From Bradyrhizobium sp. WSM1417 (lineage in GTDB: Bacteria > Pseudomonadota > Alphaproteobacteria > Rhizobiales > Xanthobacteraceae): 64,000 bases of DNA. Positions 53,076 to 62,378 of the stretch are shown piece after piece (within the stretch, counting starts at the first letter, position 1; each line of letters begins with the position of its first letter). Both the position numbers and the translations under genes were made by a program. Where the stretch lies: contig NZ_KI911783.1 of assembly GCF_000515415.1 (NCBI RefSeq), positions 4,826,392 through 4,890,391 of the forward strand, given 5' to 3'. The notes under the pieces are model-generated. The model searched no databases. It saw only the letters and a list, made by a program, of their open reading frames with translations, and was not told where the DNA came from.

Positions 53076-55469
53076 ATGACCAGCGCAGACACCTCGGCCG
53101 CATCCTTTGACACGGCCCCAGCAGAAGAGCCCCGGCGTTGGTCGGCGCGACGCTGGCTGGCGCCCTTTGCCGTGGCGCTGGCGCTGCTGTCGGCCTTGCT
53201 CACCTTCCTGGTCCTGACCGGCCTCACCAGCATCGAACTGACGCCGCAAGTTGTCCGTTCGTTCTACCTGAGCAACGCAGCCACCATCCTGCTGCTGGTC
53301 GGCATCATCATCCGCGAGCTCTGGCAGTTGATCCTGGCGCGACGGCGGGGCAGGGCGGCGGCGCGCCTCCATGTCCAGATCGTCAGCCTGTTCTCGATCG
53401 TGGCGGTGCTGCCGGCGGTGCTGGTCGCCGTCGTCGCCAACGTCACCATCGAGCGCGGCCTCGACCGCCTGTTCTCCGGCCCGACCAAGGAGGTGATCCA
53501 GAATTCTCTGACGATCGCGCGGGCTTACATGCAGGACCACGCGCAGCTGATCCGGGGCGACATTCTCGGCATGGCCAACGACATCGCCCACGCGCGGCCG
53601 CTCTACGACCAGGATCGCCGCTCTTTTCGCGAATTGCTGACGTCCAGCGCCGCCTCGCGCAATTTGCCGGGCGCGATGATCATCGACAAGAACACCAACA
53701 TTCTCGAATCCGCCGACACCGGCATGCGGCTGGCCTATTCGCCGCCGGCGCCGGACTTCCTCAGCAACGTCAACGAATCCGAGCCCGAGATCGCGGTGCT
53801 GCCGGATGCGAGCTTCGTCGCTGCTGTGATCCGCTTGCGCGCCTTCAGCGACACCTTCCTGTATGTCGCACGGCCGCTCGATCCGAATGTCGTTCAGCAG
53901 CTCAAGCAGACCGAGGTCAGCGTTGCCGAATACGCCCAGATCGAGTCGCGCCGGCTCGGCATCCAGGTCGCGTTCGCGCTGATGTTCGCGGTGATCGCGC
54001 TGACCATCCTGATGGCCTCGGTGCTGATCGGCCTCAACTTCGCCAACTCGCTGGTCTCGCCGATCCGGCGGCTGATGAACGCGGCCCAGACGGTCTCGAC
54101 CGGCGATCTCCATGTGAAAGTGCCGGTGCACCAGTCGGAAGGCGACCTCGCCCAGCTGGGTGAGACCTTCAACAAGATGACGGAGGAGTTGCGCAGCCAG
54201 CGCGACGAGCTCGTCAACGCCAGCGACCTCATCGACAGCCGCCGCCGCTTCATCGAGGCGGTGCTGTCGTCCGCGAGCGCCGGCATCATCGGCGTGGATA
54301 ATTCAGGCAACGTCGGCATTCTCAACCGTTCCGCCGAAAAGCTGATCGGGCACTCCGAAGCCGAGACGCTCGGCCACCCGCTTGCCGACGTGCTGCCCGA
54401 GCTCGAGGAGATGATGAAGACGGCGCGGGAAGGGACCCAGCGCCTGGTGCAGGGACAAATCACGATCACGCGGGACGGACAGGAACGCAATCTGTCGGTC
54501 CGCGTCAGCGCCGAGAAGACCAGCCAGCCGCACGACAGCTACATCATCACCCTCGACGACATCACCGAACTGGTCTCGGCGCAGCGCACCTCGGCCTGGG
54601 GCGACGTCGCGCGCCGCATCGCGCATGAGATCAAGAACCCGCTGACCCCGATCCAGCTCTCCGCCGAGCGCATTCGCCGCAAATTCGGCAAGGACATCGC
54701 CGAGGGCAAGGACAAGCAGATCTTCGAACAGTGCACCGACACCATCGTGCGTCAGGTCGACGATATCCGCCGCATGGTCGACGAGTTCTCGCGCTTTGCG
54801 CGGATGCCGAAGCCGGTGATGGAGGGGGAGGACGTCGCCGACGCAGTGCGACAGGCGGTGTTCCTGATGAAGGTCGCCCATCCCGAGATCGATATCGAGG
54901 CCGAGTTCAGGGAAGACCCGCTGCGCGCCCAGTTCGACCGGCGGCTGATCTCGCAGGCGGTCACCAACATCGTCAAGAACGCCACCGAGGCGATCGAGCA
55001 GGTCCCCCTGGAGGAGCTCGGCAAGGGCCGGATCGACGTCGTGGTCTCGCGCGAGGGCGAGGACGTGCTGATCGACGTCGTCGACAACGGCATCGGCTTG
55101 CCCAAGGTGGCGCGCTCGCGTCTGCTCGAGCCCTATGTGACGACACGCGCCAAGGGCACCGGCCTTGGGCTCGCGATCGTCGGTCGCGTGCTGGAAGACC
55201 ATGGCGGGCGCATCGAACTGAAGGATGCCTCGGACTTCCGCGAGGGCCAACGCGGCGCCTGGATGCGGATGCGTTTTGCGATCGCCGGCGCTCCCGCGAA
55301 AACGGAGGGGGCCGAACCGTCGGCCGCGGCGACGACCAAGCCGGAAAGCGGCGAAACGGCCACGCAATCCGTCAAGGATCCGGAAACAAAGCAGGCGGCC
55401 GTCGAAACCAAAGAGCCGGCTGAAAAGACCAATGATTCAACGAAGATCGAAGCCTCAACAGGCAGCTGA
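53076..55469 (+). CDS. ntrY: Nitrogen regulation sensor histidine kinase NtrY
   Basis: A 797-residue membrane sensor kinase. Two hydrophobic segments lie in the first 100 residues, another pair bounds a periplasmic sensor region, and HAMP follows at about 300-360 (VSPIRRLMNAAQTVSTGDLH). A PAS domain is next. The phospho-accepting His517 is in [20 protein letters not shown], and the ATP-binding boxes end with GTGLGLAIVGRVLEDHGG. The last 60 residues are a Thr/Glu/Lys-rich tail. NtrY signals to NtrX, linked to nitrate use, redox and envelope control in alphaproteobacteria. The ATG at 53076 starts the family sequence. ntrX begins 15 bases after the stop. Confidence 0.95.
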   Translation: MTSADTSAASFDTAPAEEPRRWSARRWLAPFAVALALLSALLTFLVLTGLTSIELTPQVVRSFYLSNAATILLLVGIIIRELWQLILARRRGRAAARLHVQIVSLFSIVAVLPAVLVAVVANVTIERGLDRLFSGPTKEVIQNSLTIARAYMQDHAQLIRGDILGMANDIAHARPLYDQDRRSFRELLTSSAASRNLPGAMIIDKNTNILESADTGMRLAYSPPAPDFLSNVNESEPEIAVLPDASFVAAVIRLRAFSDTFLYVARPLDPNVVQQLKQTEVSVAEYAQIESRRLGIQVAFALMFAVIALTILMASVLIGLNFANSLVSPIRRLMNAAQTVSTGDLHVKVPVHQSEGDLAQLGETFNKMTEELRSQRDELVNASDLIDSRRRFIEAVLSSASAGIIGVDNSGNVGILNRSAEKLIGHSEAETLGHPLADVLPELEEMMKTAREGTQRLVQGQITITRDGQERNLSVRVSAEKTSQPHDSYIITLDDITELVSAQRTSAWGDVARRIAHEIKNPLTPIQLSAERIRRKFGKDIAEGKDKQIFEQCTDTIVRQVDDIRRMVDEFSRFARMPKPVMEGEDVADAVRQAVFLMKVAHPEIDIEAEFREDPLRAQFDRRLISQAVTNIVKNATEAIEQVPLEELGKGRIDVVVSREGEDVLIDVVDNGIGLPKVARSRLLEPYVTTRAKGTGLGLAIVGRVLEDHGGRIELKDASDFREGQRGAWMRMRFAIAGAPAKTEGAEPSAAATTKPESGETATQSVKDPETKQAAVETKEPAEKTNDSTKIEASTGS

Positions 55470-55484
55470 GAAAACAGGCGACCC

Positions 55485-56855
55485 ATGGCAAGTGAAATTC
55501 TGATTGTCGATGATGAGGCCGATATTCGGGATCTCGTTGCGGGCATCCTCGAAGACGAGGGCTTCGTGACCCGGACCGCACGCGACAGCGATACGGCGCT
55601 CGCCGAGATCGCCAACCGCAGGCCGCATCTGGTGTTCCTCGACATCTGGCTGCAGGGCTCCAAGCTCGACGGCTTGCAGCTCCTGGAGCAGGTCAAGAAG
55701 GACAACCCCGATCTGCCGGTCGTGATGATCTCCGGCCACGGCAACATCGAGACTGCGGTCGCCGCGATCAAGCGTGGCGCCTACGACTTCATCGAGAAGC
55801 CGTTCAAGACCGACCGGCTGATCCTGGTCGCGAACCGTGCACTGGAGAACTCGCGGCTCAAGCGCGAGGTCAAGGAGCTGAAGCAGCTCGCGCCGAGCGC
55901 AAGCTCGCTGGTAGGCCGCTCGCCCAGCATGAACCAGCTGCGCCAGACCATCGAGCGTGCGGCCAAGGCCAACAGCCGCATCCTGATCGTTGGTCCCGCC
56001 GGTGCCGGCAAGGAACTGACCGCTCGCACGTTGCACACGGCCTCGGGCCGCGCCGACGGCCCCTTCGTCGTCATCAACGCCGCTGCGATCACGCCCGAGC
56101 GGATGGAGCACGAGCTGTTCGGCATCGAGCAGTCCAACGGCGAGCACGCGCGCAAGCCCGGCGCGCTCGAAGAGGCCCATGGCGGCACGCTGTTCATCGA
56201 CGAGATCGCGGACATGCCGCGCGAGACCCAGAACAAGATCTTGCGCGTGCTGGTCGAGCAGTCGTTTCAGCGCGTCGGCGGCAACGGCAAGGTGCAGGTC
56301 GACGTCCGCATCATCTCCTCGACCGCGCGCAACCTCGAAGAGGAGATCGCGGCCGGTCATTTCCGCGAGGACCTCTATCACCGGCTCTCGGTGGTGCCGA
56401 TCCGCGTGCCCGCGCTATCGGAGCGGCGTGAGGACATTCCGGAATTGATCGACTACTTCATGGAGCAGATTTCCGCGGGCAGCGGCCTGCCCAAGCGCCA
56501 GATCGGCCAGGACGCGATGGCGGTGCTGCAGTCGCATGTCTGGCCGGGCAATGTGCGCCAGCTCCGCAACAACGTTGAGAGAGTCATGATTCTGGCTGCG
56601 GGCGGGCCTGAGGTCATCATCACTGCCGACATGCTGCCGCAGGATGTCGGCTCCATGGTGCCGGCGATGCCGACCAGCAACAATGGCGAGCACATCATGG
56701 GCCTGCCGCTGCGCGAAGCGCGCGAAGTGTTCGAGCGCGACTATTTGATTGCACAGATCAGCCGTTTTTCAGGAAATATTTCTCGCACGGCCGAGTTTGT
56801 TGGCATGGAACGCTCGGCACTGCACCGGAAGTTGAAGGCGCTCGGCGTCGGCTAA
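55485..56855 (+). CDS. ntrX: Nitrogen assimilation response regulator NtrX (without GAFTGA)
   Basis: A 456-residue response regulator with NtrC-like architecture. The receiver has Asp53 (LVFLDIWLQGS). The AAA+ domain has Walker A GPAGAGKELTARTL and Walker B GGTLFIDEIADMP. The C-terminal Fis-type helix-turn-helix ends NISRTAEFVGMERSALHRKL. The sigma54-contact loop is missing: after ELFG at 210-213 it reads IEQSNGEHARKPGALEEAHG instead of a GAFTGA sequence. It therefore probably acts on sigma70 promoters or as a repressor. It is paired with NtrY 15 bases upstream. Confidence 0.95.
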   Translation: MASEILIVDDEADIRDLVAGILEDEGFVTRTARDSDTALAEIANRRPHLVFLDIWLQGSKLDGLQLLEQVKKDNPDLPVVMISGHGNIETAVAAIKRGAYDFIEKPFKTDRLILVANRALENSRLKREVKELKQLAPSASSLVGRSPSMNQLRQTIERAAKANSRILIVGPAGAGKELTARTLHTASGRADGPFVVINAAAITPERMEHELFGIEQSNGEHARKPGALEEAHGGTLFIDEIADMPRETQNKILRVLVEQSFQRVGGNGKVQVDVRIISSTARNLEEEIAAGHFREDLYHRLSVVPIRVPALSERREDIPELIDYFMEQISAGSGLPKRQIGQDAMAVLQSHVWPGNVRQLRNNVERVMILAAGGPEVIITADMLPQDVGSMVPAMPTSNNGEHIMGLPLREAREVFERDYLIAQISRFSGNISRTAEFVGMERSALHRKLKALGVG

Positions 56856-56881
56856 CGCTGCGACGTCGTTGGAATAGGCGA

Positions 56882-56908
56882 GGAAAATCATCGATTTCCG
56901 TAGTTTTT
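56882..56908 (+). terminator. Possible terminator after ntrX
   Basis: GGAAAATC-ATC-GATTTCC can form a 7-bp stem with one bulge, followed by GTAGTTTTT. It is AT-rich and short-looped, so a weak candidate. Confidence 0.35.
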
Positions 56909-56944
56909 CGGGGCAATACGGCGTGGCCTGCCGCGTGAAGCGGC

Positions 56945-56973
56945 TTGCCTAATAAGCCTACCTGTCCTCTAAT
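56945..56973 (+). promoter_or_regulatory. Candidate hfq promoter
   Basis: TTGCCT and TCTAAT are 17 bases apart, 119 bases before the hfq ATG. The predicted leader includes a 7-bp hairpin (GTCCCTC 56983-56989 with GAGGGAC 57005-57011) and then an A-rich stretch up to the ATG. Confidence 0.55.
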
Positions 56974-57092
56974 TGAACCGCTGTCCCTCCGAGGGGGATC
57001 TCATGAGGGACGGCAACCGGACGAGGACCCCGAATTTCAAAAGAGGGCCGCAACCGGCGCAATAAAAAGAAACTCAAAGCGAGAAAAAAACA

Positions 57093-57341
57093 ATGGCGGC
57101 AGACCGCGCACAAAACCTGCAGGACACCTTCCTTAATCACGTTCGCAAAACCAAAACGCCACTGACGATCTTTCTGGTCAACGGAGTGAAGCTCCAGGGC
57201 ATCGTGACCTGGTTCGACAATTTCTGTTTGCTGCTTCGGCGCGACGGTCACTCGCAGCTCGTCTACAAGCATGCGATCTCGACCATCATGCCGGGCGCTC
57301 CGATCCAGTTGTTCGAAGGCGGCGAGGACCAGCCGGCTTGA
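57093..57341 (+). CDS. hfq: RNA chaperone Hfq
   Basis: An 82-residue Sm-like protein that forms hexamers and pairs small RNAs with mRNAs. Sm1 is [20 protein letters not shown] to [16 protein letters not shown]. Sm2 is the signature [13 protein letters not shown] (YKHAIST). The C-terminal tail is very short, as in alphaproteobacteria. The 35 bases before the ATG are almost all purines, mostly A, with no strong Shine-Dalgarno; A-rich tracts bind the distal face of Hfq, so autoregulation is possible. hflX follows 11 bases later, as in many proteobacteria. Confidence 0.99.
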   Translation: MAADRAQNLQDTFLNHVRKTKTPLTIFLVNGVKLQGIVTWFDNFCLLLRRDGHSQLVYKHAISTIMPGAPIQLFEGGEDQPA

Positions 57342-57352
57342 GAGTGATCTGA

Positions 57353-58735
57353 TTGGAACCCCGGAATTTCGACGGGGATGCCGACCGTCCGCGGTCGGCA
57401 GGGGAAAAGCAGACGGGGCGGGTGCTTGTCATCGGTCCCTATTTGCGGGTGCGCGCGGGCAATGCCGACGCGCAATCGGAAGCTCATGTCCTGCGTGACG
57501 CGGAAGCCCGGCTCGACGAAGCTGCCGGCCTCGCGCGCGCGATCGATCTCGTCGTTGCCGATGCCATCATCGCGCCGATCAACCAGATCCGCCCTGCGAC
57601 CTATATCGGCAAGGGCAAGGTCGAGGAGATCGCCGCGCTCGCCAAGAGCCTCGACGTCGAGCTCGTGGTGATGGATTGCGCGCTTGCGCCGATCCAGCAG
57701 CGCAATCTCGAGAAGGAGCTGCAGGCAAAGGTGCTCGACCGCACCGGGCTCATCCTGGAAATCTTCGGCCGCCGCGCCAAGACCAAGGAAGGCTCGCTCC
57801 AGGTCGAGCTCGCGCATCTCAACTATCAACGTTCGCGCCTGGTGCGCTCATGGACCCATCTCGAACGCCAGCGCGGCGGCTTTGGATTCATGGGCGGTCC
57901 CGGCGAGACGCAGATCGAAGCCGACCGCCGCCTGATCCAGGAGCGCATCTCCAAGCTCGAGGGCGAGCTGAAGAAGGTGCAGGCCACGCGCCGCCTGCAT
58001 CGCGCAGGCCGCCAGCGCGTGCCGTACCGCGTCGTGGCGCTGGTCGGCTACACCAATGCCGGCAAGTCGACGCTGTTCAACCGCCTGACGCGCGCCGACG
58101 TGCAGGCCGCCGACATGCTGTTCGCGACGCTGGATCCGACCCTCCGCGCGCTCACCCTGCCGCATGGCGGCAAGGCGATGCTGTCGGACACCGTCGGTTT
58201 CATCTCCAATTTGCCGACGCAGCTCGTCGCCGCCTTCCGCGCCACGCTGGAGGAGGTGCTGGAAGCCGACGTCATCCTGCATGTGCGCGACATCTCGCAC
58301 GACGACGCCGAGGCGCAGCAGAGCGACGTCGACGCCGTGCTGCGCCAGCTCGGCATCAATCCCGATGATTCAGGCCGCATCATCGAGGTCTGGAACAAGG
58401 TCGACCGTTATGGTCCCGAACAGCGCGAAGAGCTTTTGAACATCGCGGCGCGCAGGCCGGAGGATCATCCGGCGCTGCTGGTGTCGGCCGTGTCGGGCGA
58501 GGGGGTCGACGCACTGCTCGCCGCGATCGAGGAGCGCTTGGCTGCCAAGCGCATCACGCTCGACCTCTCCATCGATGCCTCCGACGGCGCCGGCATCAGC
58601 TGGCTGCATCGGAATTCCGAGGTGCTGGCCAAAGAGCTGCACGACGGCCGCTTCGACATGACGGTACGGGTGGACGAGACCAAGCGGGATATCGTGGTGA
58701 ACCGGTTCGACGCCGTGCCGCGCGCGACTGCATAA
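57353..58735 (+). CDS. hflX: GTPase HflX
   Basis: A 460-residue ribosome-associated GTPase that can split stalled ribosomes. The N-terminal HflX domain has TYIGKGKVEEIAALAKSLDV and the Gly-rich GGFGFMGGPGETQIE. The G domain has G1 GYTNAGKS at 232-239, DTVGFISNLP (G3) and NKVD (G4). It begins with TTG at 57353 (EPRNFDGDADRPR); this is the first usable start after hfq, and no better ATG precedes the conserved part. Co-transcription with hfq is likely. A palindromic repeat follows directly after the stop. Confidence 0.96.
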   Translation: MEPRNFDGDADRPRSAGEKQTGRVLVIGPYLRVRAGNADAQSEAHVLRDAEARLDEAAGLARAIDLVVADAIIAPINQIRPATYIGKGKVEEIAALAKSLDVELVVMDCALAPIQQRNLEKELQAKVLDRTGLILEIFGRRAKTKEGSLQVELAHLNYQRSRLVRSWTHLERQRGGFGFMGGPGETQIEADRRLIQERISKLEGELKKVQATRRLHRAGRQRVPYRVVALVGYTNAGKSTLFNRLTRADVQAADMLFATLDPTLRALTLPHGGKAMLSDTVGFISNLPTQLVAAFRATLEEVLEADVILHVRDISHDDAEAQQSDVDAVLRQLGINPDDSGRIIEVWNKVDRYGPEQREELLNIAARRPEDHPALLVSAVSGEGVDALLAAIEERLAAKRITLDLSIDASDGAGISWLHRNSEVLAKELHDGRFDMTVRVDETKRDIVVNRFDAVPRATA

Positions 58736-58740
58736 CAGAT

Positions 58741-58878
58741 GTCGTCCCGGCAAAGGCCGGGACCCATACCGCGTGATCTATCGAGTCAGAGCGGTCTTTA
58801 TACCGACAAGCATTTTCACTCAAAGTGTTCGCCAAACTCCTCCCTGTGGTTATGGGTCCCGGCCTTCGCCGGGACGAC
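58741..58878. repeat. Long inverted repeat downstream of hflX
   Basis: The 28-base arms 58741-58768 and 58851-58878 are inverted copies with a single mismatch. Each arm is itself a small hairpin (TCCCGGC ... GCCGGGA). The 82-base centre has no recognised feature. It fills the space between the convergent hflX and mazG genes and may end both transcripts. Confidence 0.85.
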
Positions 58879-58885
58879 GAGGGAG

Positions 58886-59746
58886 TTAGCCGCGCACCTG
58901 GTTGCTTTTCTCCGCCGGCGCAGCGCTTTTCGCCTCACCTTTCGCCTCATTCCACAGCGCGTCCATCTCCGCGAGCGAGGCCTGCTCCAGCGTGCGGCCC
59001 TGCGCCTCCAGCGCCCGCTCGATGAACGCAAAGCGCCGCTCGAACTTCACGTTGGTCGCACGCAGCGCGGCTTCCGGATCGGCATCGACATGGCGGGCGA
59101 GGTTGACCAGCGCGAACATCAGGTCGCCGGTCTCCTCCGCCAATCCCTTGCTGTCGTTGCGGTCGAGCGCGGCCTCGATCTCGTCGGCTTCCTCGCGGAT
59201 TTTTGCCAGCACCGCGCGCGGATCGTTCCAGTCGAAGCCGACAGTAGAGGCCTTGCGCTGCAGCTCCATGGCGCGCGTCAGCGCGGGCTGGCCGGCCTTC
59301 ACGCCTGACAGCAGCGACTTGTGCGACGGCACTTCCTGCGGCGCCCGGCGCGCGGCGCGCTCGGCCTTCTCCTCCGCCTTGATGCGATCCCAGACTTCCC
59401 TCACGTGGGAGGAGGCGAGGTTGCCGTCCTTGTCGGCGAAAACGTGAGGATGGCGCCGGATCATTTTTCGCGTGATGACCTCGACGACATCTCCAAACGC
59501 GAACGCGTTCTGCTCCGACGCCATCTGGGCGTGGAAGACGACCTGGAGCAGGAGGTCGCCGAGCTCCTCGCAGAGATCGTCGAGGTCGCCGCGGCTGATG
59601 GCCTCGACCACCTCATAGGCTTCCTCGATCGTATACGGCGCGATGGTCGCAAAATTCTGCTCCAGGTCCCAGGGGCAGCCGGTCACCGGCGTGCGTAGCG
59701 CCGCCATGATCTCGATCAGGCGGGAAATGTCGCGGGAAGGGGTCAT
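58886..59746 (-). CDS. mazG: Nucleoside triphosphate pyrophosphohydrolase MazG
   Basis: A 286-residue enzyme that hydrolyses NTPs and dNTPs to monophosphates, limiting mutagenic nucleotides and ppGpp signalling. Two MazG domains are visible. The first has [20 protein letters not shown] and the metal-binding [16 protein letters not shown]. The second has [13 protein letters not shown] and [20 protein letters not shown]. Both keep the ExxE..ExxD-type acidic residues. It is slightly longer than E. coli MazG. It converges with hflX and diverges from queC. Confidence 0.95.
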   Translation of the reverse strand: MTPSRDISRLIEIMAALRTPVTGCPWDLEQNFATIAPYTIEEAYEVVEAISRGDLDDLCEELGDLLLQVVFHAQMASEQNAFAFGDVVEVITRKMIRRHPHVFADKDGNLASSHVREVWDRIKAEEKAERAARRAPQEVPSHKSLLSGVKAGQPALTRAMELQRKASTVGFDWNDPRAVLAKIREEADEIEAALDRNDSKGLAEETGDLMFALVNLARHVDADPEAALRATNVKFERRFAFIERALEAQGRTLEQASLAEMDALWNEAKGEAKSAAPAEKSNQVRG

Positions 59747-59885
59747 TGCGGGGCAGTCTCCTGGCTCTCAAGCCTTATGCCAAAAGCGAGCGCCCGTTCC
59801 CAGCGTAGCGCGGCGGAACAGGGTGATTTCCACCGGTTGGCGGGCCGGATTGGCGAGCCGCGTGCGCAATGCTAAAGCGCGAGCC

Positions 59886-60599
59886 ATGAGCGACGTATTT
59901 TCATCCGAAACCGCATTGGTGCTGTTCTCCGGCGGCCAGGATTCCACCACCTGCCTTGCCTGGGCGCTGAACCGGTTTGCGCGCGTGGAGACGCTGGGGT
60001 TCGATTACGGCCAGCGCCACGCCATCGAGCTTGCCTGCCGTGACCGGCTGTTCGACGGCATCAAGGATCTGCGCGCGGATTGGGCTTCCAGGCTTGGCGA
60101 GAGCCACACGCTGTCGATCCCGACGCTGGCAGCCGTATCCGAGACGGCGCTGACGCGCGACGTCGCGATCGCGGTGGGCGCCGACGGCCTGCCGAACACG
60201 TTCGTGCCCGGCCGCAACCTGGTGTTTTTGACCTTCGCCGCGGCACTGGCCTACCGGCGCGGCATCAGTCACATCGTTGGCGGCATGTGCGAGACCGACT
60301 ATTCCGGCTATCCCGATTGCCGCGACGACACCATCCGAGCCATGCAGGCGGCGTTGTCGCTCGGTATGGCCCGCAAGTTCGAACTGCATACGCCGCTGAT
60401 GTGGATCGACAAGGCCGCGACGTGGAAGCTCGCCCACGACCTCGGCGGCGACGGGCTGGTCGATCTCATCCGCGAGCAGTCGCACACCTGCTATCTCGGC
60501 GAACGCGGCGCGCAGCATGATTGGGGATACGGCTGCGGAGAATGCCCAGCGTGCAGCCTGCGGGCGAAGGGGTGGCGGGAGTATGTGGCGGGGCGGTGA
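59886..60599 (+). CDS. queC: 7-cyano-7-deazaguanine synthase QueC
   Basis: A 237-residue ATP-dependent enzyme that converts carboxy-deazaguanine to preQ0 for queuosine in tRNA. The PP-loop is [16 protein letters not shown] (SGGQDS at 15-20). The C-terminal zinc-binding cysteines are in SHTCYLGER and [18 protein letters not shown]. The ATG at 59886 gives the family start; the frame upstream to 59643 is shadow of mazG. No other queuosine genes are in the window. A palindromic repeat follows the stop. Confidence 0.96.
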   Translation: MSDVFSSETALVLFSGGQDSTTCLAWALNRFARVETLGFDYGQRHAIELACRDRLFDGIKDLRADWASRLGESHTLSIPTLAAVSETALTRDVAIAVGADGLPNTFVPGRNLVFLTFAAALAYRRGISHIVGGMCETDYSGYPDCRDDTIRAMQAALSLGMARKFELHTPLMWIDKAATWKLAHDLGGDGLVDLIREQSHTCYLGERGAQHDWGYGCGECPACSLRAKGWREYVAGR

Positions 60600-60614
60600 G
60601 GCGCCTCACTCCGC

Positions 60615-60701
60615 CGTCATTGCGAGGAGCTCTTGCGACGAAGCAATCCAGACTGCCTCTGGGGAGGGATTCTGGATTGCTTCGCTTCGCTCGCAATGAC
60701 G
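60615..60701. repeat. Intergenic palindromic repeat, copy 2
   Basis: CGTCATTGCGAGGAGC through CTCGCAATGACG forms a long imperfect hairpin. It is the same element and orientation as 46069-46154. It lies between the convergent queC and nitrile hydratase accessory genes. Confidence 0.85.
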
Positions 60702-60718
60702 GAATATGTGGAAGCAGC

Positions 60719-61096
60719 TTACCGAAAATCCTCCGCCTTCAGCTCGATCGGCTTGCCGTGCGGGGTGCGATCTGCCGCGTGATCCCAGGCGTCGCGGTAG
60801 CGATGCAGCGTCTCCGCAGACGCAACGCCCTTGCGTGCGACGAAGCCCTCCAGCGTGGCGAGCCAATGGAGATAGTAGGTCTCGCCAGTATCGGGATCGC
60901 CGGCCGCCTGCGCGCGCTTGATCTCGGAGGCCAGGGCTGCCGCCCATTCGGGCCAGGTGAACACGCCGCGCTCGTGCAGCGTCAGCGCCATCGCAAACGC
61001 GTGCGCCTCCCAGGGCGCGCGGAACACCGGGCCGTCATCGTCGCGTGGAATGCTCGGGATCGCTGCCGTCGGGGCCGCAGCAGCCGTGCTGCTCAT
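60719..61096 (-). CDS. Nitrile hydratase accessory protein (P14K-like activator)
   Basis: A 125-residue protein resembling the nitrile hydratase beta N-terminal domain, as activators of cobalt enzymes do. It has the typical VFRAPWEAHAFAMALTLHER and FTWPEWAAALASEIKRAQ, then YYLHWLATLEGFVARKGVAS. In cobalt-type systems this chaperone carries cobalt-loaded, oxidised alpha subunit into the enzyme by subunit swapping. Its ATG at 61096 overlaps the beta stop by 4 bases; the open frame further upstream is shadow. Last gene of the operon. Confidence 0.88.
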   Translation of the reverse strand: MSSTAAAAPTAAIPSIPRDDDGPVFRAPWEAHAFAMALTLHERGVFTWPEWAAALASEIKRAQAAGDPDTGETYYLHWLATLEGFVARKGVASAETLHRYRDAWDHAADRTPHGKPIELKAEDFR

Positions 61097-61755
61097 GACG
61101 CCGGGTCCAGATACGGCTCGAACGCGTCGATCGAGACTTTCGAGGTCGGATCGCCGTCCGTGCCCCAGAGATCGCGGCCCTCGAATACGACCGTGTAGAG
61201 CCATTGCGGATTCTCGCCAAGCTCCATCGCCGCCGTATCCGGAAACACGTGACAGCCATGGTTCAGCTCGACGACGCCGACATGGCCGCGCACGTAGCGC
61301 GGCAGGCGGGTGTGGGTGGCCGGATGAATGTTCTTCGCACGGACCTTGTCGCCGATCTTGTATTTCGCCGGTGCAGGGGCAGGCCGGGCGAACTTGCCGC
61401 GCACCATGATGCGCTCGACCTGGCCGAGATCGAACTTGCCGTGCTTGAGCGCCTTGGACGGCTGCATCGCGTGGCCGGCGGCGACTTCCGCCCGGGTGAG
61501 ATAACCTTTCTCGATCAGCATCTCCTCGAGCCCGAGAAACCATTTCTTGTAATAGGAGCTCGAGAGATAGACGTGCGGCGGGATCGTCTCGCGATAGAAG
61601 CGCGAGGTGTCGATGTTGAAGGCGCCGGCCGCGCCCATCGCGCGCACCATGGCGAGAACACGCGACTCCCATTCCTCGTGGAACACCGGCTCGTTCGGCT
61701 CGGGCTCGACCTTGCCGAACCCATCCATGCCGCCCATGTCGTGCACGCCGTTCAT
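61093..61755 (-). CDS. nthB: Nitrile hydratase beta subunit
   Basis: A 220-residue subunit starting [20 protein letters not shown], the standard family N-terminus. [20 protein letters not shown] is in the middle. The C-terminal SH3-like barrel has [20 protein letters not shown] and [16 protein letters not shown]. With the alpha subunit it hydrates nitriles to amides. ATG at 61755 overlaps the alpha stop by 4 bases. No amidase gene is present to complete conversion to acid and ammonia. Confidence 0.95.
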   Translation of the reverse strand: MNGVHDMGGMDGFGKVEPEPNEPVFHEEWESRVLAMVRAMGAAGAFNIDTSRFYRETIPPHVYLSSSYYKKWFLGLEEMLIEKGYLTRAEVAAGHAMQPSKALKHGKFDLGQVERIMVRGKFARPAPAPAKYKIGDKVRAKNIHPATHTRLPRYVRGHVGVVELNHGCHVFPDTAAMELGENPQWLYTVVFEGRDLWGTDGDPTSKVSIDAFEPYLDPAS

Positions 61756-62378
61756 GATGGCGCTCCGGGCGCTTTGGGAAAGCCGGTGCCGATCATGGAA
61801 TCGCGCGTGACCAGCTCGGCGAGCTGCTCCTCGCTCCAGCCGTCGGTCCCCCCGGGGCGCATCGGCAGCACAAGAAAGCGCGTTTCGGCGGTGGAATCCC
61901 ATACCCGGATTTCAACGTCCTTGGCGACCTGCACGCCGAAATCGGCGAGCACGCTGCGCGGGTCCTTCACCGCGCGGGAGCGATAGGGCGCGGCCTTGTA
62001 CCAGACCGGCGGCAGCCCCAGCATTTCCCAGGGATAGCAGGAGCACAGTGTGCACACGACCATGTTGTGACGCTGCGGCGTGTTCTCGACCACGACGAGG
62101 TGGTCGCCGACGCGGCTGACATGGCCGAGCGTGCCGATCGCCTTCGAGCCGTCCTCCAGCAGTGCCGTCTTGAAAGCCGGATCGCTCCAGGCCTTGGCGA
62201 CGACGCGCGCGCCGTTATGGGGACCGATCCGGGTCTCATAGGCCTGGATGATGGCGTCGAGCGCGGCCGGCTCGACATAGCCTTTTTCGGTCAGGATCAT
62301 CTCGAGCGCGCGCACGCGCAGCTCGGTCTCCGACAGATCGGAATGGTCGTGATCGTGGTGATGATGATGGTCGCTCAT
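61752..62378 (-). CDS. nthA: Nitrile hydratase alpha subunit, cobalt type
   Basis: A 208-residue catalytic subunit. The metal-binding motif is [10 protein letters not shown] (Cys109, Cys112, Ser113, Cys114). Threonine after the first cysteine indicates the cobalt rather than the iron (CSLCSC) type. Two of these cysteines are normally oxidised to sulfinate and sulfenate. The N-terminus [14 protein letters not shown] has seven histidines in the first 12 residues, a likely metal-binding tail. ATG at 62378 has no Shine-Dalgarno, and a -10-like TATCTT ends 6 bases before it, so translation may be leaderless. Confidence 0.95.
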   Translation of the reverse strand: MSDHHHHHDHDHSDLSETELRVRALEMILTEKGYVEPAALDAIIQAYETRIGPHNGARVVAKAWSDPAFKTALLEDGSKAIGTLGHVSRVGDHLVVVENTPQRHNMVVCTLCSCYPWEMLGLPPVWYKAAPYRSRAVKDPRSVLADFGVQVAKDVEIRVWDSTAETRFLVLPMRPGGTDGWSEEQLAELVTRDSMIGTGFPKAPGAPS

